Source: a bacterium
GTDB lineage: Bacteria > Arandabacterota > Arandabacteria > Arandabacterales > Arandabacteraceae
Direction of reading: 5' to 3'
DNA: 5,548 nucleotides
Assembly: GCA_025774405.1 (NCBI GenBank)
Contig: JALGWB010000147.1
Span: 1 to 5,548 of the forward strand
In this document: positions 4,385 through 5,548 of the stretch, piece by piece
How the letters are laid out: the number at the start of each line of letters is the position of its first letter
How positions within the stretch are numbered: the first letter of the stretch is position 1
The notes under the pieces: generated by a model
What the model saw: only the letters and a program-made list of their open reading frames with translations
Database searches by the model: none
Told to the model about the DNA's origin: nothing
Position numbers and translations under genes: made by a program

Positions 4385-4963
4385 ATGAACGGGAAAGATG
4401 TCTTGGAGATGGCAAGCAATGTTGCCGTTGGATTCTCAGCTCTCGCCGTTGCTCTCCTTGGCTTTCTGGGCCTCAACACGTGGAGGAAGCGCACGAGGTT
4501 CGAAGTCTCGCGTAAGATGCTCGGTCTTGCCAAGAAGTTCTGTAACGAGATCCAGCAATCAAGATATCCTTGGGGGCATTCAGGGGAGGCTGACAGCCGA
4601 CCGCGCCAAGAACACGAGACTCCTGAGGAGACTGCTGCGCTTGACGAACGCTATGCCCGTTTGAAACGCCTGCAACCCGCGGCCGAGACCATAAAGGATC
4701 TCCTTCAAGCTACCTGGGAGGCCGAGGCTGTTTTGGGGCAGGATCTTTTCGAGCACACTAGTGCATTCATTCAAGTCTGCAACAAGATCGTGATGGCTAT
4801 TGAAGAACGATACATGCAGAGCAAGGGTGCGGAGATGTCGAAGGATGACTTCATGGAAACCATGACTACCATCTATGGCCCAGTTAAACCCGACGACTCC
4901 GTGACAACCATGCTGAATACCGCCACTGATGCCCTTCAAAAGGCGCTTAAGAGATACATCTAA
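4385..4963 (+). CDS. Single-pass membrane protein with long helical cytoplasmic tail, unknown function
   Basis: ATG at 4385 lies one base after the previous stop, with AGGGG eight bases further upstream inside the preceding gene, implying coupled translation. Of 192 residues, about 12-31 (NVAVGFSALAVALLGFLGLN) form one membrane segment. A basic patch (WRKRTR) follows, placing the rest in the cytoplasm by the positive-inside rule. The tail (40-192) is charged and mostly helical, with Arg/Glu/Leu-rich stretches such as RYARLKRLQPAAETIKDLLQ and EAEAVLGQDLFEH. Anchor-plus-helical-tail proteins of this kind are common hypothetical genes in accessory regions. I recognise no catalytic motif, and a structural, sensor or partner role is a guess. 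A possibly secreted hydrolase begins 37 bases downstream. Confidence 0.75.
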   Translation: MNGKDVLEMASNVAVGFSALAVALLGFLGLNTWRKRTRFEVSRKMLGLAKKFCNEIQQSRYPWGHSGEADSRPRQEHETPEETAALDERYARLKRLQPAAETIKDLLQATWEAEAVLGQDLFEHTSAFIQVCNKIVMAIEERYMQSKGAEMSKDDFMETMTTIYGPVKPDDSVTTMLNTATDALQKALKRYI

Positions 4964-5000
4964 TGTAGTCTGCCGGCAAGGGGTGGAGGAAATAACCAGA

Positions 5001-5548
5001 ATGGGAGGTGGCATGGCGGTAAAGATGGGGAGGACCATCCACAAGACCCTTACAATCATTGTTATCACTGCTCTCAGCCTGGGTGTCGGCTTCGCGCAAC
5101 TGACTTATGCAGCATCAAGCGGCGACATCCAGATAGGAACTTACAACCTTGAATTCTTCACTGATCTGAATCCATCAACCGGCGGCTGGTGCGAAAGCCA
5201 CAATCATCGCACTGAAACAGACATCAACGCCCTTGCCTCATTCATAGACTCCCTTGATATCGAAGTCCTCGCGCTTCAGGAGGTAGAAAACGGACCTGCT
5301 CTTGACAAACTTCTCAATTACCTGCCAGAGGGGAAGTATGCGTATATCGTTTCCAAGCAGAGCGGTCTGTGCCAGCGGGTGGCTGTTTTATACCAGCCGC
5401 AGAGTGTATCGCTAACGTACAGGAGTGAAATCCCGCTAAGCTTGGGACATCAGGGCCTCCGCAATGGATTGGTGGTTGACGGCAAGGTACTTCCAGACGG
5501 TTTTGACTTCACGTTGGTGGTAGTTCACCTCAAAGCATTCTCTGACTA
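5001..5548 (+). CDS. Secreted endonuclease/exonuclease/phosphatase-fold enzyme, N-terminal part
   Basis: The frame is open to the window edge, so about 182 residues are visible. ATG at 5001 is chosen because GTGGAGGA ends 10 bases upstream; in-frame ATGs at 5013 and 5025 are alternatives. A basic N-terminus and a hydrophobic stretch (TLTIIVITALSLGVGFA, 16-32) followed by TYAAS form a signal peptide, with cleavage expected near residue 37-38. The mature part opens with IQIGTYNLEFF (Asn49), then VLALQEVE (Glu94, the metal-binding Glu), VAVLYQP (127-133) and LVVVHLKAFSD (172-182), in the order of the EEP (exonuclease-endonuclease-phosphatase, DNase I-like) family. Later catalytic Asp/His motifs lie beyond the window. 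Such exported enzymes cut nucleic acids or phosphoesters outside the membrane; the substrate is not evident. It is probably the fifth gene of the plus-strand operon. Confidence 0.85.
   Translation, partial: MGGGMAVKMGRTIHKTLTIIVITALSLGVGFAQLTYAASSGDIQIGTYNLEFFTDLNPSTGGWCESHNHRTETDINALASFIDSLDIEVLALQEVENGPALDKLLNYLPEGKYAYIVSKQSGLCQRVAVLYQPQSVSLTYRSEIPLSLGHQGLRNGLVVDGKVLPDGFDFTLVVVHLKAFSD

Noticed and set aside
4580..5068. 162-codon minus-strand ORF across the helical-tail gene and the start of the EEP gene
   Set aside because: Both plus-strand genes are better supported by coupling, ribosome sites and domains; the antisense product matches nothing I recognise.

Overview
The window reads as an accessory region of a bacterial chromosome or integrated element. 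It has roughly even base composition, strong Shine-Dalgarno sites of the AGGAGG type, several GTG starts, and a probable cyclic di-GMP riboswitch. A Bacillota (Clostridia-like) host fits best, but this is an inference with low confidence. No tRNA, rRNA, CRISPR array or intact transposase is visible.

Layout. (1) Bases 1-915, plus strand: the C-terminal part of a HerA/VirB4-type DNA-pumping ATPase, cut by the window edge. (2) Bases 1035-1940, minus strand: a protein with two membrane segments and a soluble domain, whose frame is broken by three stops before a further coding-like tail, so it is probably a decaying gene. (3) Bases 2019-2309, minus strand: a 65-residue peptide with an export-type leader ending in a Cys-Gly-Gly-Pro-Asp-Asp tail. 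A second, similar tail lies 93 bases further on in the same frame. (4) Bases 2310-3038: no convincing protein gene. Read on the minus strand this looks like a long structured RNA leader. Its 3' part (about 2489-2574) matches the GEMM / cyclic di-GMP-I riboswitch core and points at the peptide gene. (5) Bases 3039-5548, plus strand: a promoter and five closely spaced genes. These are a three-segment membrane protein, a 45-residue Gln-rich peptide with a perfect ribosome binding site, a YdjM-like membrane hydrolase, a single-pass membrane protein with a helical tail, and the start of a secreted endonuclease/exonuclease/phosphatase-fold enzyme that runs off the window.

How the parts may work together. 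The two transcription units diverge from about 3040. The minus unit suggests a second-messenger-controlled exported peptide, followed by a damaged membrane protein. The plus unit encodes mostly membrane or exported products, one of them a probable nuclease or phosphatase. Together with the DNA-pump ATPase this resembles a defence or mobile-element neighbourhood, but no known system can be named from the sequence alone. The riboswitch-peptide pair is the observation most worth following.
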